A stretch of DNA of 21,106 nucleotides from an uncultured Streptococcus sp. (GCA_900755085.1 CAAEFF010000176.1:1-21106), one strand, 5' to 3'. Counted from the first letter of the stretch, positions 13,152-21,106 are shown. The notes: a model not told the origin generated them from the letters alone. A program made the numbers and translations.

Positions 13152-14321
13152 CTATTTTTTATGAAATGAATGAATGATCACTCCTTGCACAACCCGATTG
13201 ACGGTACCAGTCGGTGATGGTGTGTCTGGGCGATTTTGCACCTTGAGCGAAGTCAAGAGAGAAATCAATTGACCGTAGATAATGTAAGGGAAGGCACGGT
13301 AAATATCTAGGGAGTCTGCAGAAGCTTTTACTAAGACCTCCCGTACATGATCGATTTCAGACGCTTGATCTGTCAAAAGGACGACTTGACGCGCAATCCG
13401 ATCCCCTGCCACTTCTCCAACCAAGTCCAGATCATACTGACGCGTATAAGGATCGATGGATCCAAAGACCAAAACCAGAGTCTGCTCATTGATGAGGGAT
13501 TTTGGACCGTGACGGAAACCGACAGGACTCTCATACATGGTTGCGATTTTGCCTGCTGTTAATTCCAAAATCTTGAGCTGGGCTTCATGGGCTAGACCAA
13601 AGAAAGGTCCTGCCCCCAGATAGATCACGCGCTCGAAGTCTAGATCGACCACTTCCTTGACTGCTTGATCACTGGCTAGTACCTGTTCAGACAGACGAAT
13701 CAACTCCTCAACCCGTTTTTCCTTGGTTTCTTCCTCACTCGGATCAAAGACCAAGAGGGCTGTCAGGAGCATAGAGGTAAAGCTCGAAGTCATAGCAAAG
13801 CCGGCATCATTGGTTTCTTTAGGTTGGAGAAGCAAAAGGTTGCGCTCATCTCCGTGGGCCTGCTGGGCCAGTTTTCCTTCTTCCGCACAAGTAATGGTGA
13901 TCTGATAGAGTTCATCGACTAAGTCTCGAGCTAACTCAACTGTCGCAACACTTTCAGGCGAGTTACCACTCCGGGCAAAAGATACTAAAACCGTCGGAAC
14001 CTCTTTTTTCAAATAGGTTTGAGGATGGGCTACAATATCGGTTGTCGCAATGGATTGGAAATTCCAGTGGCGTTCATCGTGCACTTCCTGCAAATATGGA
14101 ACCAAGGTATCCCCCACGTAAGCAGAGGTTCCCGCTCCAGTCAAGATAACCTTAATGTAGTCATGCTCTTGGCCAATCTTATCTAAGAAAGCTTTTATTT
14201 CCGCTTGTCTTTCTTGGTACAAGCGAGCTGTTTCCTTCCAAACTGCTGGTTGTTGGTAGATCTCACATGTTGTGATCTCTGCTCCTAGCTCCTGCAAGTC
14301 TTCTTTTGTATAGTCTAACAT
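13152..14321 (-). CDS. agaS: AgaS-type SIS-domain sugar-phosphate isomerase/deaminase
   Basis: A cytoplasmic protein of 389 residues with two SIS domains. The first holds GAGTSAYVGD (62-71) and SFARSGNSPES (114-124), which bind phosphosugar. The second holds GAGPFFGLAHE (236-246) and the FRHGPKS loop (269-275) typical of AgaS. Family members act on galactosamine-6-phosphate or N-acetylgalactosamine-6-phosphate derivatives, giving tagatose-6-phosphate. In this operon it should process the amino sugar delivered by the PTS after BgaC has removed galactose. The start follows GAAAGGA. It is separated from EIIA by 83 bases containing a hairpin. The exact substrate cannot be told from sequence. Confidence 0.88.
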   Translation of the reverse strand: MLDYTKEDLQELGAEITTCEIYQQPAVWKETARLYQERQAEIKAFLDKIGQEHDYIKVILTGAGTSAYVGDTLVPYLQEVHDERHWNFQSIATTDIVAHPQTYLKKEVPTVLVSFARSGNSPESVATVELARDLVDELYQITITCAEEGKLAQQAHGDERNLLLLQPKETNDAGFAMTSSFTSMLLTALLVFDPSEEETKEKRVEELIRLSEQVLASDQAVKEVVDLDFERVIYLGAGPFFGLAHEAQLKILELTAGKIATMYESPVGFRHGPKSLINEQTLVLVFGSIDPYTRQYDLDLVGEVAGDRIARQVVLLTDQASEIDHVREVLVKASADSLDIYRAFPYIIYGQLISLLTSLKVQNRPDTPSPTGTVNRVVQGVIIHSFHKK

Positions 14322-14367
14322 AGAACCTGTTGTTCCTTTCTACAATCTAACGTTGATAAATGGGAAA

Positions 14368-14395
14368 GGAGCCTGAGGTGATACTCCCAGACTCC
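14368..14395 (-). terminator. Intra-operon hairpin between EIIA and agaS
   Basis: On the minus strand GGAGTCTGGG pairs with CTCAGGCTCC (10 bp with two wobble pairs), then TTTCCCATTT. The T-run is poor, so partial termination or mRNA end protection is likelier than a full stop. Confidence 0.35.
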
Positions 14396-14404
14396 CCTAC
14401 CAAC

Positions 14405-14809
14405 CTACTCATCTTCATCATCATCAAGGTTTGACAAGAGGTCATTAACCTTGACAATACTTTCTTTTGCACGTTCCGGATAGTTGCCCTCACTACCAAT
14501 CAGACTGCTATTGATGAATTCAATCACCATCGGAAGATTCATCCCAGCATACAAGTCAATGGCGCGGCCTTCAAGGATCAAACGACTCACCGTGTTGCAA
14601 GGAGTCCCTCCTAATAGATCTGCAAATACAATATAGTCTTCTAGGCCTTGAACTGTTGCTTCAAATTTAGCAGTAAAGTCTTCTGGCCCTTCTTCTGGTA
14701 AGAGTGCAACCGTATGGATGTTTTCTTGTGGTCCCATAATCATTTCTGTACTGGCTTTGAGCTCTTCACAGAAGCGACCATGACTGACCAATACTAACTG
14801 TTTTGCCAT
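14405..14809 (-). CDS. PTS mannose-family EIIA
   Basis: Phosphocarrier that takes phosphate from HPr and passes it to EIIB of the same system. The 134 residues contain the phosphorylated His10 in LVSHGRFCEEL and the family segment FADLLGGTPCNTVSR. The tail is very acidic (NLDDDEDE). It is cytoplasmic and membrane-associated through EIIC/EIID. EIIA is a separate protein here, as in the pneumococcal bgaC operon, rather than fused to EIIB as in ManX/ManL. It starts 11 bases after the EIID stop. A role in uptake of an amino sugar or a galacto-N-biose-like disaccharide is inferred from the operon. Confidence 0.92.
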   Translation of the reverse strand: MAKQLVLVSHGRFCEELKASTEMIMGPQENIHTVALLPEEGPEDFTAKFEATVQGLEDYIVFADLLGGTPCNTVSRLILEGRAIDLYAGMNLPMVIEFINSSLIGSEGNYPERAKESIVKVNDLLSNLDDDEDE

Positions 14810-14820
14810 ACACTACTCCA

Positions 14821-15639
14821 TTATGCCATTCCAAAGAAGAAGTGGCCAAATGCTGAGAATGCGATTGCTGCAAGGATGATAAGCAAGATAGCTTTTGTAG
14901 AGTTCATACCCTTACGTCCAAGCAACCAGTAGATTACACCGGTGATGATAGCTGGTACCAAACGTGGGAAGATAAGGTTGAGCATATCTTGAATTTCAAT
15001 CGCTTTGTCCCCAATGTGTGGAGTCCAAGAAACTTCAACACCAATCATGCTAGCAATCAAGGCACCGACCATGAAGATACCCAGAACGGCAGCTGCATCA
15101 ATCAAAGCTGTCAAGGTACTTTGCATGTTGTTGATGAGGTTAACCCCTTCTTTATAGGCAAATTCCAATTGTTTCCAACGGAAAATGTCATAAGCAACTG
15201 CCACAGCGATCCACAAGAAGATACCGGCTGGGTTTCCTGCAACAGCCAAAGTTGCTGCGATTGAACCCATAATAGCTGGTACCAATGATCCAAAGATTGA
15301 GTCCCCAAGAGGAGCGAATGGTCCCATGAGACCTGTCTTGATCCCGTTAACAGCGTCTTTTGATTTCACACCATCTTTTTCTTCCATTGCAAGGTCAAAA
15401 CCGGCAATAATGGTGTGGAAGAATGGAGAAGTATTGAAGAATTGAGTATGAACTTTCATCATTTCCTTCAATTCAGGAGTGCCATCTCCATACATTTTCC
15501 GCAACTGAGGTAACAGCATATAAAGGTAACCAGAAGCCTGCATCCGTTCGTAGTTCCAACCCAATTGGAAGGTGAAGAGGCTACGTTTGTTGATTTGTTT
15601 AAAATCTTCTTTTGTTAGTTTGTAATTAGAATTCGTCAT
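14821..15639 (-). CDS. PTS mannose-family EIID
   Basis: One of the two membrane subunits of a mannose-family PTS; with EIIC it forms the sugar channel. 272 residues, with the EIID N-terminal soluble part (FTFQLGWNYERMQASGYLY) and the motif GPFAPLGDSIFGSLVPAI, then several membrane helices at the C-terminus. The ATG at 15637-15639 is preferred over a TTG two codons earlier because GGGG lies 10 bases before it but only 3 bases before the TTG. It overlaps the end of EIIC by 14 bases, which suggests coupled translation and equal dosage of the two subunits. Confidence 0.93.
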   Translation of the reverse strand: MTNSNYKLTKEDFKQINKRSLFTFQLGWNYERMQASGYLYMLLPQLRKMYGDGTPELKEMMKVHTQFFNTSPFFHTIIAGFDLAMEEKDGVKSKDAVNGIKTGLMGPFAPLGDSIFGSLVPAIMGSIAATLAVAGNPAGIFLWIAVAVAYDIFRWKQLEFAYKEGVNLINNMQSTLTALIDAAAVLGIFMVGALIASMIGVEVSWTPHIGDKAIEIQDMLNLIFPRLVPAIITGVIYWLLGRKGMNSTKAILLIILAAIAFSAFGHFFFGMA

Positions 15640-16540
15640 CTTCAATTTCCCCGCTTTCTGATTCAGTTACTGGAGCAGCAACGACTGTACGTTGACTGTT
15701 TTTGAAGTGTTGTACTGCAAGGAAGATACCGATGATGGCAACCCCAATCATAGATACACTCTTGAAGTTGTTAACAAAAGTAATAGCTTGTTCTTTTGGA
15801 AGTTTAGCGAACACTTCAGAACCAACAATGCTAGACACTGCAGTACCAAGGCTTTGAACATTGCTATAAAGCACTGTCAACATTGCTGTTAGGCCAAAGC
15901 CAAGTGCTAAGTAGTGAAGGTTACGACGAACAGGAAGGTAACGAAGCAAGATCGCAAATCCAAGACCTGGAAGCATTTGACCTGCAAGTTTCAGACCGTT
16001 TGCCAACCATTGTACATTAGCAAGACCTGTAACAACAGTTTCTACGAAAGATCCACCATAAGCAAGCGCGAAGAAAACTGGGAGAGCTCGAGAAAGAGCC
16101 CAAGGAATCGCTCCAAGAAGGTAGTTGCGTTCGATACCTTTGTAGTCAAAGCGGTTGATTGCAGCATCTACACGGTGAGCGAAGTAAGTTGTAGTCATAC
16201 GACCAAGAATATCAAAGTAGGTCAACAAAGTTGCTACCGGCACAGCGATTGTAGCAATAGCAAGCTCTGGATCAATCCCTTTCGCTACTGAGAAGGCAGT
16301 CGCAAGAACGGCACCAGAAGTGGCGTCAATACGAGAAGCTCCACCGAAAGTACCAACACCGAGCACGGTCAATTGAAGAGAAGCCCCGATAAAGAGACCT
16401 GTCTTTAAATCTCCCATGACAAGTCCTGTAATGAAACCAGCAAAGACTGGCGAGCCTGCTGATGAAACGATTGTCAACTCATCACAGATTTGATAAGCTG
16501 AGTACAAAGTAAGTAGTAAAATTTGCCACCATTGTATCAT
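15626..16540 (-). CDS. PTS mannose-family EIIC
   Basis: Integral membrane sugar transporter subunit of 304 residues with multiple hydrophobic helices and the family signature GASLQLTVLGVGTFGGASRID (about 52-72). It carries the sugar across while EIIB phosphorylates it. The start follows AGGAGG by 8 bases. It sits between EIIB (39-base gap) and EIID (overlap). The C-terminal tail is acidic (ESGEIEDDEF) and cytoplasmic. Sugar specificity is inferred from operon context only: products of mucin-type or lacto-N-biose-type glycan cleavage. Confidence 0.93.
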   Translation of the reverse strand: MIQWWQILLLTLYSAYQICDELTIVSSAGSPVFAGFITGLVMGDLKTGLFIGASLQLTVLGVGTFGGASRIDATSGAVLATAFSVAKGIDPELAIATIAVPVATLLTYFDILGRMTTTYFAHRVDAAINRFDYKGIERNYLLGAIPWALSRALPVFFALAYGGSFVETVVTGLANVQWLANGLKLAGQMLPGLGFAILLRYLPVRRNLHYLALGFGLTAMLTVLYSNVQSLGTAVSSIVGSEVFAKLPKEQAITFVNNFKSVSMIGVAIIGIFLAVQHFKNSQRTVVAAPVTESESGEIEDDEF

Positions 16541-16579
16541 GACAATTTCCTCCTAAAATTTTTCTTTTTTATTTATAAA

Positions 16580-17056
16580 CTATTTGAGCAACTTCAAGAA
16601 GTCTTCAACTGAATCATTTGGAACCATTTGAGCAGTTAGCTTAACTCCTTTTTCAGCTAGCTTGTGGAAAGCTTCCACGTCCGCATCCACCACATTGATC
16701 GAACGGGTAATCGCACGCGTCTCATCGGATTGAGACATATTGCCGACATTCAGCGTTTCGAGCTGAACTCCTGCTTCGATCAAACGAAGGAAACGATCTG
16801 GTTTGCGAGCTACGATAAAGAGTCGTTGGCTATCATATTTTCCAGCCAGGATATTTTCCGCAGCCTTTGCGACTGGCAAGATACTGAGTTTAACACCAGG
16901 TGGTGTCGCTAGTTTCAAGCCACTTTTTTCGATATCATTTTGAGCGACTTCATCATCGATCACCATGATACGCGAAACATTTAGTTTGGTAGTCCAAAGA
17001 TTGGCCACCTGCCCATGGATCAAACGTCCATCGATACGGCATCCTACAATAGTCAT
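16580..17056 (-). CDS. PTS mannose-family EIIB
   Basis: Cytoplasmic phosphotransfer subunit of 158 residues that takes phosphate from EIIA and gives it to the incoming sugar. The active site is His14 in RIDGRLIHGQV, the hallmark of mannose-family EIIB; the fold continues with VIDDEVAQND and a C-terminal helix. The start overlaps the bgaC stop (ATGA) and is preceded by AAAGGGGG, so it is coupled to bgaC. This links extracellular or surface deglycosylation and transport in one transcript. Confidence 0.94.
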   Translation of the reverse strand: MTIVGCRIDGRLIHGQVANLWTTKLNVSRIMVIDDEVAQNDIEKSGLKLATPPGVKLSILPVAKAAENILAGKYDSQRLFIVARKPDRFLRLIEAGVQLETLNVGNMSQSDETRAITRSINVVDADVEAFHKLAEKGVKLTAQMVPNDSVEDFLKLLK

Positions 17057-18840
17057 AAGTTTTCCCCCTTTATTGTCAAAAATGTAGGTTGTTGAACAAG
17101 TTCAAGTGTCTCTTGGTAACGCCCTTCTGTTTCAAAGACGATAATGGTATTGGCGCCTTCTTTGAGAAAACCATGAGGCACATAGAGCGAGGTGGTCGGT
17201 CCGACCTCCCAGAAGCGACCAAGATTGTGGCCATTGACAAAGACGACCCCTTTCCCAAATCCTGACGTATCCAGATAGGTGTCAAGGGTGTAGTCTAGCT
17301 GAAAATCATACCTGTAAAAGGCTGGTGCGTTTTCCTGCCATTCCTTTGAAAAATCGAGCCGACTGATATCTTGTAAATCCAGAGGGTAGTGCTTCCAATG
17401 GAGGTGAAAATGCAAATCTACACAAACACCTGTGCGAATACCCTTGTGCTGGCTATCAGCTAAGAGCTTGTGCCCATAGTTGACACGACCCATATTTTCA
17501 ATCAAGATCTTTAAGTTCGTAACCGCTTTCTTTTTTCCTTTGATAAAAAGATCCTCACCGATCTCTGTCTGGTATTGCGTTGCCAGATGATGATCATTCA
17601 CGTACACCTGCGCCCGGTCTCGACCATCGATGATCCGGAGTCTCTCCTCCGGCGCATCCATTTCAACATCTGTTTCATACAAGAGATAGCCAGTATGTTG
17701 GCCCAGCTCTTCCATCCGTTTTGGATAGAGACTGGTTTCGACCTGAGCCAAATTGTCCAGATTCTCAAAAAGACTGGTTTTGGCTGACAGTTGCAAGCTT
17801 TGTTCCGGCAAACATTCTTTGATGAGCGGTTCTTGCTGTGGGTATTCCGAATAATAGGTCGCCATCATTTTTTGAATAGCATAATACTTCTCTGTCGGAT
17901 TGCCCTGCTCATTAAGCAAAGCTCCATAGTCATAGGAAGTTACCTGTGGCAAATCGAGCGTTCCCCGAGCTGAGCAACCATTCATGAAGCCGAAATTAGT
18001 TCCGCCATGAAACATATAGAGATTGATGGAACCAAGCTCCAAGACCTCATGTACAGCTTCTGCCAATTCCTCTGGGTCCCTTCGAATCACGGGTTCCTTC
18101 CAGCGGGTAAACCAGCCTTCCCAGAATTCCATACACATCAAGGGCCATTTCTTGCCATATTCGTCAAAGAATTCCTGCATTTGGCCAAAGTTATAGGCTG
18201 CTTTGGACCCGAAGTTTCCCGTCACGAAGAGATCTTCTTCGATCAAGGTTCCTGCTCTTAGCGTTGCTCGCCATGGACCATCTGATGTAAAGAGGGGACA
18301 GGTCACACCTTTTTTCTTCATCAAATTCCGAATGGCACGAAGATATTCCTTGTCCTCTCCATAAGAGCCGTATTCATTTTCCACCTGCATCATAAGGATT
18401 GGACCACCCTGATCCACTTGGTAGCGCGTCAACACCCCAAGCAAGCGATCGTAATAACGATCCACCGCTTCGATAAAGGCTGGATCTGATGATCGGATGC
18501 GCAGGTCTTCTTCTAAGAGCCAGGCTGGCAATCCCCCAAATTCCCACTCTGCACAAATAAAGGGTGACGGCCTTACGATCATGTAAAGTCCCAGGGACTG
18601 GGCTGTTTGGATGAAACGCTCTAGATCCAATCGACCACTAAAGTCGAACTCCCCCTTTTGGGGTTCATGCGCGTTCCACGGGACATAAGTCTCAACCGTG
18701 TTAAAGCCTAAGGCCTTTAGATTATACAAGGAATGATACCAGTCTGCTGGATCAATTCGGAAATAATGAATCGCTCCAGATAAAATCTTAAAGGGTTGAC
18801 CGTTTAAATAGAAAGTATCTCGAATCTCAAAAACTCCCAT
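17053..18840 (-). CDS. bgaC: GH35 beta-galactosidase, BgaC type
   Basis: Glycoside hydrolase family 35 enzyme of 595 residues that, in pneumococcus, removes terminal galactose linked beta-1,3 to GlcNAc or GalNAc. The TIM barrel (about 1-330) carries the acid/base E156 in QVENEYGSYG and the nucleophile E238 in MCMEFWEGWF; beta-sandwich domains follow to the C-terminus. There is no signal peptide or LPXTG anchor, as in pneumococcal BgaC, which has nevertheless been reported on the surface. The start follows GAGGGGAG. It is the first gene of the operon, driven by a strong promoter (TTGACA, TATATT) and divergent from the GntR regulator, which likely represses it until substrate is present. CcpA control is also likely. 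Confidence 0.94.
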   Translation of the reverse strand: MGVFEIRDTFYLNGQPFKILSGAIHYFRIDPADWYHSLYNLKALGFNTVETYVPWNAHEPQKGEFDFSGRLDLERFIQTAQSLGLYMIVRPSPFICAEWEFGGLPAWLLEEDLRIRSSDPAFIEAVDRYYDRLLGVLTRYQVDQGGPILMMQVENEYGSYGEDKEYLRAIRNLMKKKGVTCPLFTSDGPWRATLRAGTLIEEDLFVTGNFGSKAAYNFGQMQEFFDEYGKKWPLMCMEFWEGWFTRWKEPVIRRDPEELAEAVHEVLELGSINLYMFHGGTNFGFMNGCSARGTLDLPQVTSYDYGALLNEQGNPTEKYYAIQKMMATYYSEYPQQEPLIKECLPEQSLQLSAKTSLFENLDNLAQVETSLYPKRMEELGQHTGYLLYETDVEMDAPEERLRIIDGRDRAQVYVNDHHLATQYQTEIGEDLFIKGKKKAVTNLKILIENMGRVNYGHKLLADSQHKGIRTGVCVDLHFHLHWKHYPLDLQDISRLDFSKEWQENAPAFYRYDFQLDYTLDTYLDTSGFGKGVVFVNGHNLGRFWEVGPTTSLYVPHGFLKEGANTIIVFETEGRYQETLELVQQPTFLTIKGENL

Positions 18841-18859
18841 AAGCTCCCCTCTTTCTTAT

Positions 18860-18875
18860 ATGTAACCATTTTCAC
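18860..18875 (+). promoter_or_regulatory. Weak cre-like site at the bgaC transcription start
   Basis: ATGTAACCATTTTCAC matches the cre consensus at 13 of 16 positions. It sits just past the bgaC -10 box, where bound CcpA would block initiation. The central CG is lost (CA), so this is tentative. Confidence 0.3.
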
Positions 18876-18880
18876 TTATT

Positions 18881-18909
18881 AATATAATAAATAATTTTAA
18901 AAATGTCAA
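18881..18909 (-). promoter_or_regulatory. bgaC operon promoter
   Basis: On the minus strand a perfect TTGACA (18904-18909) and TATATT (18881-18886) are 17 bases apart, about 40 bases before the bgaC start codon. Confidence 0.8.
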
Positions 18910-18935
18910 CACTTTTATAAAAAATATGTTAAAAT
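18906..18935 (+). promoter_or_regulatory. Promoter of the GntR regulator gene
   Basis: TCAACA (18906-18911) and TAAAAT (18930-18935) are 18 bases apart, about 38 bases before the ATG. Its -35 overlaps the -35 of the bgaC promoter on the other strand, so the two promoters should exclude each other and may be controlled by one operator. Confidence 0.55.
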
Positions 18936-18972
18936 AGGGTTAAATAAGAGAAATCTAAAGAGAGGTAGCACT

Positions 18973-19689
18973 ATGGCTATTCCAAAGTACCAATACATCA
19001 AAGATGAATTGAAGCAGCAAATTATCTCAGGAAAATTTGAAAATGGAGATAAATTTTATACTGAGGCTGAACTCATTAAAATTTACGATGTTAGCTCTAT
19101 CACCGTTGTCCGTGCTTTGAACGACCTCGCTGCTGATGGCTACATTGTCCGCCAGCAAGGAAAAGGAACCTTTGTTTCGCGCGCTCGAAAACACAAACTG
19201 GTTGAGTTTTCAGACGTTGAAACCTTCCCTATCCAAAAGGCAAAAGTCAAAGTTCTCTCTATTAAACGTGGAAATACCTTGAGCATCCTAGATAAACTAG
19301 GCCTTAATCCTACGCAATTTTACTATAAGATCGAACGGATTCGCCAGACAGGGGATGATATCTATATCTTCCACCAAACCTATGTTCCTGAACAATACAT
19401 CAATCCAAACTATCCAAATTTGGAATATTATAACTCTATCTATGATCGCTTCAAAGAAGACTACCACATCCATATGAATGATGAGCACTTCGAAGAAATC
19501 AACGAAATCGTCTTTCCTACACCTAGCAAGGTCGCTAAAGTATTGAGAATCGACGAAAATTTCCCAACAGTCAAACAAGTGAAGACGACCAAGTTAGAAG
19601 CTACTGGCCAAATCCTGGAATACACGGAAACCTACAAACGCGGTGACTACTACAAGATTAAATTCATCTCCTGTGACCGCGATCACTAA
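18973..19689 (+). CDS. bgaR: GntR/HutC-type regulator with UTRA domain (BgaR-like)
   Basis: A 238-residue DNA-binding regulator. Residues about 5-70 form the GntR winged helix (ELIKIYDVSSITVVRALNDLAADGYIVRQ is the helix-turn-helix, followed by GKGTFVSR). Residues about 90-232 form the UTRA ligand domain, which usually binds a phosphosugar. It is divergent from and adjacent to bgaC, as in pneumococcus where the homologue (BgaR) represses that operon. The symbol is given on this context. The start follows AGAGAGG by 7 bases. A terminator lies directly after the stop. Lowering of repression by an amino-sugar phosphate made by the PTS is the likely logic. Confidence 0.88.
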   Translation: MAIPKYQYIKDELKQQIISGKFENGDKFYTEAELIKIYDVSSITVVRALNDLAADGYIVRQQGKGTFVSRARKHKLVEFSDVETFPIQKAKVKVLSIKRGNTLSILDKLGLNPTQFYYKIERIRQTGDDIYIFHQTYVPEQYINPNYPNLEYYNSIYDRFKEDYHIHMNDEHFEEINEIVFPTPSKVAKVLRIDENFPTVKQVKTTKLEATGQILEYTETYKRGDYYKIKFISCDRDH

Positions 19690-19694
19690 GAACT

Positions 19695-19723
19695 AAAAAG
19701 ACTGAGAGATCTCGGTCTTTTTT
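19695..19723 (+). terminator. Terminator of the GntR regulator gene
   Basis: AAAAAGACTGAG pairs with CTCGGTCTTTTT (12 bp, one wobble pair, loop AGAT), followed by further Ts. It begins 5 bases after the stop codon. Confidence 0.9.
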
Positions 19724-19814
19724 ATAGGTCCAGTATAGCATGTAAAAAACAATTTCTAAAGACCTCTTTAAAAATATATATAGTTAGTGATAGTTTGGCT
19801 ATAAAAAGTTTAAA

Positions 19815-20064
19815 AAGGGAGTGGGAAAGAACTCTGTAAAATAAAAAAAGTTGAAAAGGTTCCCCAAACCTTTTCAATCTTCCCACCCCCGCATAGCTTC
19901 AACAGTCTGGGAGACTGTTGGAGGCTGCAGATAAAGGAAACATTGTTTCCGTCACCATAGGTCATCTTTGGAGCTTAAAAAGCGAAAAAAGATACCAATC
20001 AACCACTGCGTATTGCAGTTATTCCTATCAAACATCAAAGGCTGGACAGTTTTTGTCCAGCCTA
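19815..20064. repeat. Composite intergenic repeat region between the regulator and purB
   Basis: No gene is visible between 19690 and 20101. From about 19815 the sequence has several structured blocks: GTGGGAAAGA and TCTTCCCAC flank an 11-bp hairpin (TTGAAAAGGTT / AACCTTTTCAA, 19851-19877). A CCCACCCCCGCATAGCTTCA block, an AACAGTCTGGGAGACTGTTG dyad (19910-19929) and AACCACTGCGTATTGCAG follow. The region ends in the GGCTGGACA hairpin. The GGGAGTGGGA ... CCCACCCCCGCA ... AACCACTGCG pattern resembles, from memory, an element scattered between genes in mitis-group streptococci. Identity to a named repeat could not be tested. Confidence 0.45.
20040..20062. terminator. purB terminator
   Basis: GGCTGGACA and TGTCCAGCC form a perfect 9-bp stem with a 5-base loop, 39 bases after the purB stop. 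The flanking T-run on the minus strand is broken (TTTGATGTTTG), but the stem is strong. Confidence 0.65.
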
Positions 20065-20101
20065 TTTCGTCTATTTTTCAAATTCCCGTTTTTTGTTGCG
20101 A

Positions 20102-21106
20102 TTAGTCACCCAAACCGATGCGTTCGAAGATTTCATCCACCCGTTTGGTGTAGTAAGTTGGGTTGAAGATTTCGTCGATTTCTTCTTGAGTGAGACGTGA
20201 AGTCACTTCTGGATCAGCTTCAAGAAGTGGTTTGAAGTCTACTTGATTATCCCATGATTGGGCTGTCTTCGGTTGAACAAGGTCGTAAGCTTGCTCACGT
20301 GTCATGCCTTTTTCAATCAAAGTCAACATGGCACGTTGGCTGAAGATCAAACCAAAGGTTGAATTCATGTTACGGATCATGTTTTCTGGGAAGACCGTCA
20401 AGTTCTTGACGATATTTCCAAAACGGTTAAGCATATAGTCAATCAAGATAGTTGTATCTGGTGTGATGATCCGCTCAGCTGATGAGTGAGAGATGTCCCG
20501 TTCGTGCCAGAGTGACACATTTTCATAAGCTGTGACCATGTGACCACGGATAACACGCGCAAGACCTGTCATATTTTCAGAACCGATAGGGTTGCGTTTG
20601 TGAGGCATTGCTGATGAACCTTTTTGTCCTTTGGCAAAGAACTCTTCCACTTCACGTTGTTCAGATTTTTGCAGACTACGGATTTCAGTCGCCATACGCT
20701 CGATAGAGGTTGCAATGCTAGCAAGAACTGCAAAGTACTCAGCGTGAAGGTCACGAGGAAGCACCTGTGTAGAGATTTCTTGAGCACGGATACCCAATTT
20801 ATTGCAGACGTATTTTTCAACGAATGGTGGGATGTTGGCAAAGTTCCCAACCGCACCAGAAATCTTACCAGCTTCCACACCAGCAGCCGCATGCTCGAAA
20901 CGCTCGATGTTTCGTTTCATTTCGCTATACCAAGTGGCCAATTTAAGACCAAAAGTTGTAGGCTCCGCGTGCACACCGTGGGTACGACCCATCATGATGG
21001 TGAACTTGTGTTCTTTCGCTTTATCAGCGATGATGTTGAGGAAGTTTTCAAGGTCATGACGGATGATATCGTTGGCTTGTTTGTAGAGGTAACCATAGGC
21101 CGTATC
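20102..21106 (-). CDS. purB: Adenylosuccinate lyase PurB, cut by the window edge
   Basis: Purine synthesis enzyme that releases fumarate from SAICAR and from adenylosuccinate, giving AICAR and AMP. 334 residues are present; about 100 N-terminal residues lie beyond the window, since the frame is open to its last base (DTAYGYLYKQ at the edge). Visible are the conserved MGRTHGVHAEPTTFG region, the histidine-bearing HERDISHSSAER segment, and the fumarase/aspartase superfamily signature GSSAMPHKRNPIGSEN with its flexible catalytic Ser loop. The C-terminal domain ends in RIGLGD. It is cytoplasmic and forms a tetramer. The neighbouring bgaR/bgaC cluster is next to purB in pneumococcus as well. Confidence 0.95.
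   Translation of the reverse strand, partial: DTAYGYLYKQANDIIRHDLENFLNIIADKAKEHKFTIMMGRTHGVHAEPTTFGLKLATWYSEMKRNIERFEHAAAGVEAGKISGAVGNFANIPPFVEKYVCNKLGIRAQEISTQVLPRDLHAEYFAVLASIATSIERMATEIRSLQKSEQREVEEFFAKGQKGSSAMPHKRNPIGSENMTGLARVIRGHMVTAYENVSLWHERDISHSSAERIITPDTTILIDYMLNRFGNIVKNLTVFPENMIRNMNSTFGLIFSQRAMLTLIEKGMTREQAYDLVQPKTAQSWDNQVDFKPLLEADPEVTSRLTQEEIDEIFNPTYYTKRVDEIFERIGLGD

Noticed and set aside
14338..14400. Riboswitch before agaS
   Set aside because: Only one simple hairpin is visible; no known aptamer core could be recognised.

Overview
The window looks like chromosomal DNA of a low-GC oral Streptococcus of the mitis/sanguinis/parasanguinis kind. The evidence is a streptococcal RuvB and bifunctional AdhE, a BgaC-type beta-galactosidase with its mannose-family PTS and GntR/UTRA regulator as in pneumococcus, SD sequences of the AGGAGG type, TATAAT promoters, and CcpA and Rex type operators. 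The species is inferred. No tRNA, rRNA, CRISPR array, transposase or phage gene was seen.

Layout. Almost everything reads on the minus strand, so gene order runs from high to low coordinates. At the right end is a 5'-truncated purB (20102-21106). It is separated by a dispersed-repeat-like intergenic region (about 19815-20064) from a plus-strand GntR/UTRA regulator (18973-19689). Diverging from the regulator is a seven-gene glycan operon: bgaC, PTS EIIB, EIIC, EIID and EIIA, agaS-type isomerase/deaminase, and galM (18840 down to 12030). The two promoters share their -35 region. Together these genes release beta-1,3-linked galactose from host glycans, import and phosphorylate an amino sugar or disaccharide, deaminate/isomerise it, and supply alpha-galactose to central metabolism.

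The middle holds a three-copy 88-bp tandem repeat (11557-11805) just upstream of ruvB, then ruvB with a predicted leaderless start and a nucleotidyltransferase-fold gene. A separate cell-envelope operon follows: low-molecular-weight tyrosine phosphatase, membrane-anchored MORN-repeat protein, and OatA-like O-acetyltransferase. Its promoter carries a TGTCA direct repeat resembling a WalR/VicR box.

The left part is fermentative. adhE (4076-6727) has a promoter with a cre site on the -35 and a Rex-like operator at the start of transcription. A zinc alcohol dehydrogenase (1272-2324) has its own CcpA-type promoter. Between them lies an unrecognised three-gene operon of small, soluble, alpha-helical proteins (2487-3695), which loosely resembles type VII secretion accessory proteins but has no toxin or secretion gene nearby. 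At the far left are a four-helix membrane protein with a cre-like site, and a two-gene unit encoding a 57-residue protein and a CPBP (Abi) protease-like protein that lacks the first catalytic motif.

The best candidates for something undescribed are the orphan helical trio, the 88-bp tandem array, and the small gene plus truncated CPBP unit behind a hairpin placed at the predicted transcription start.
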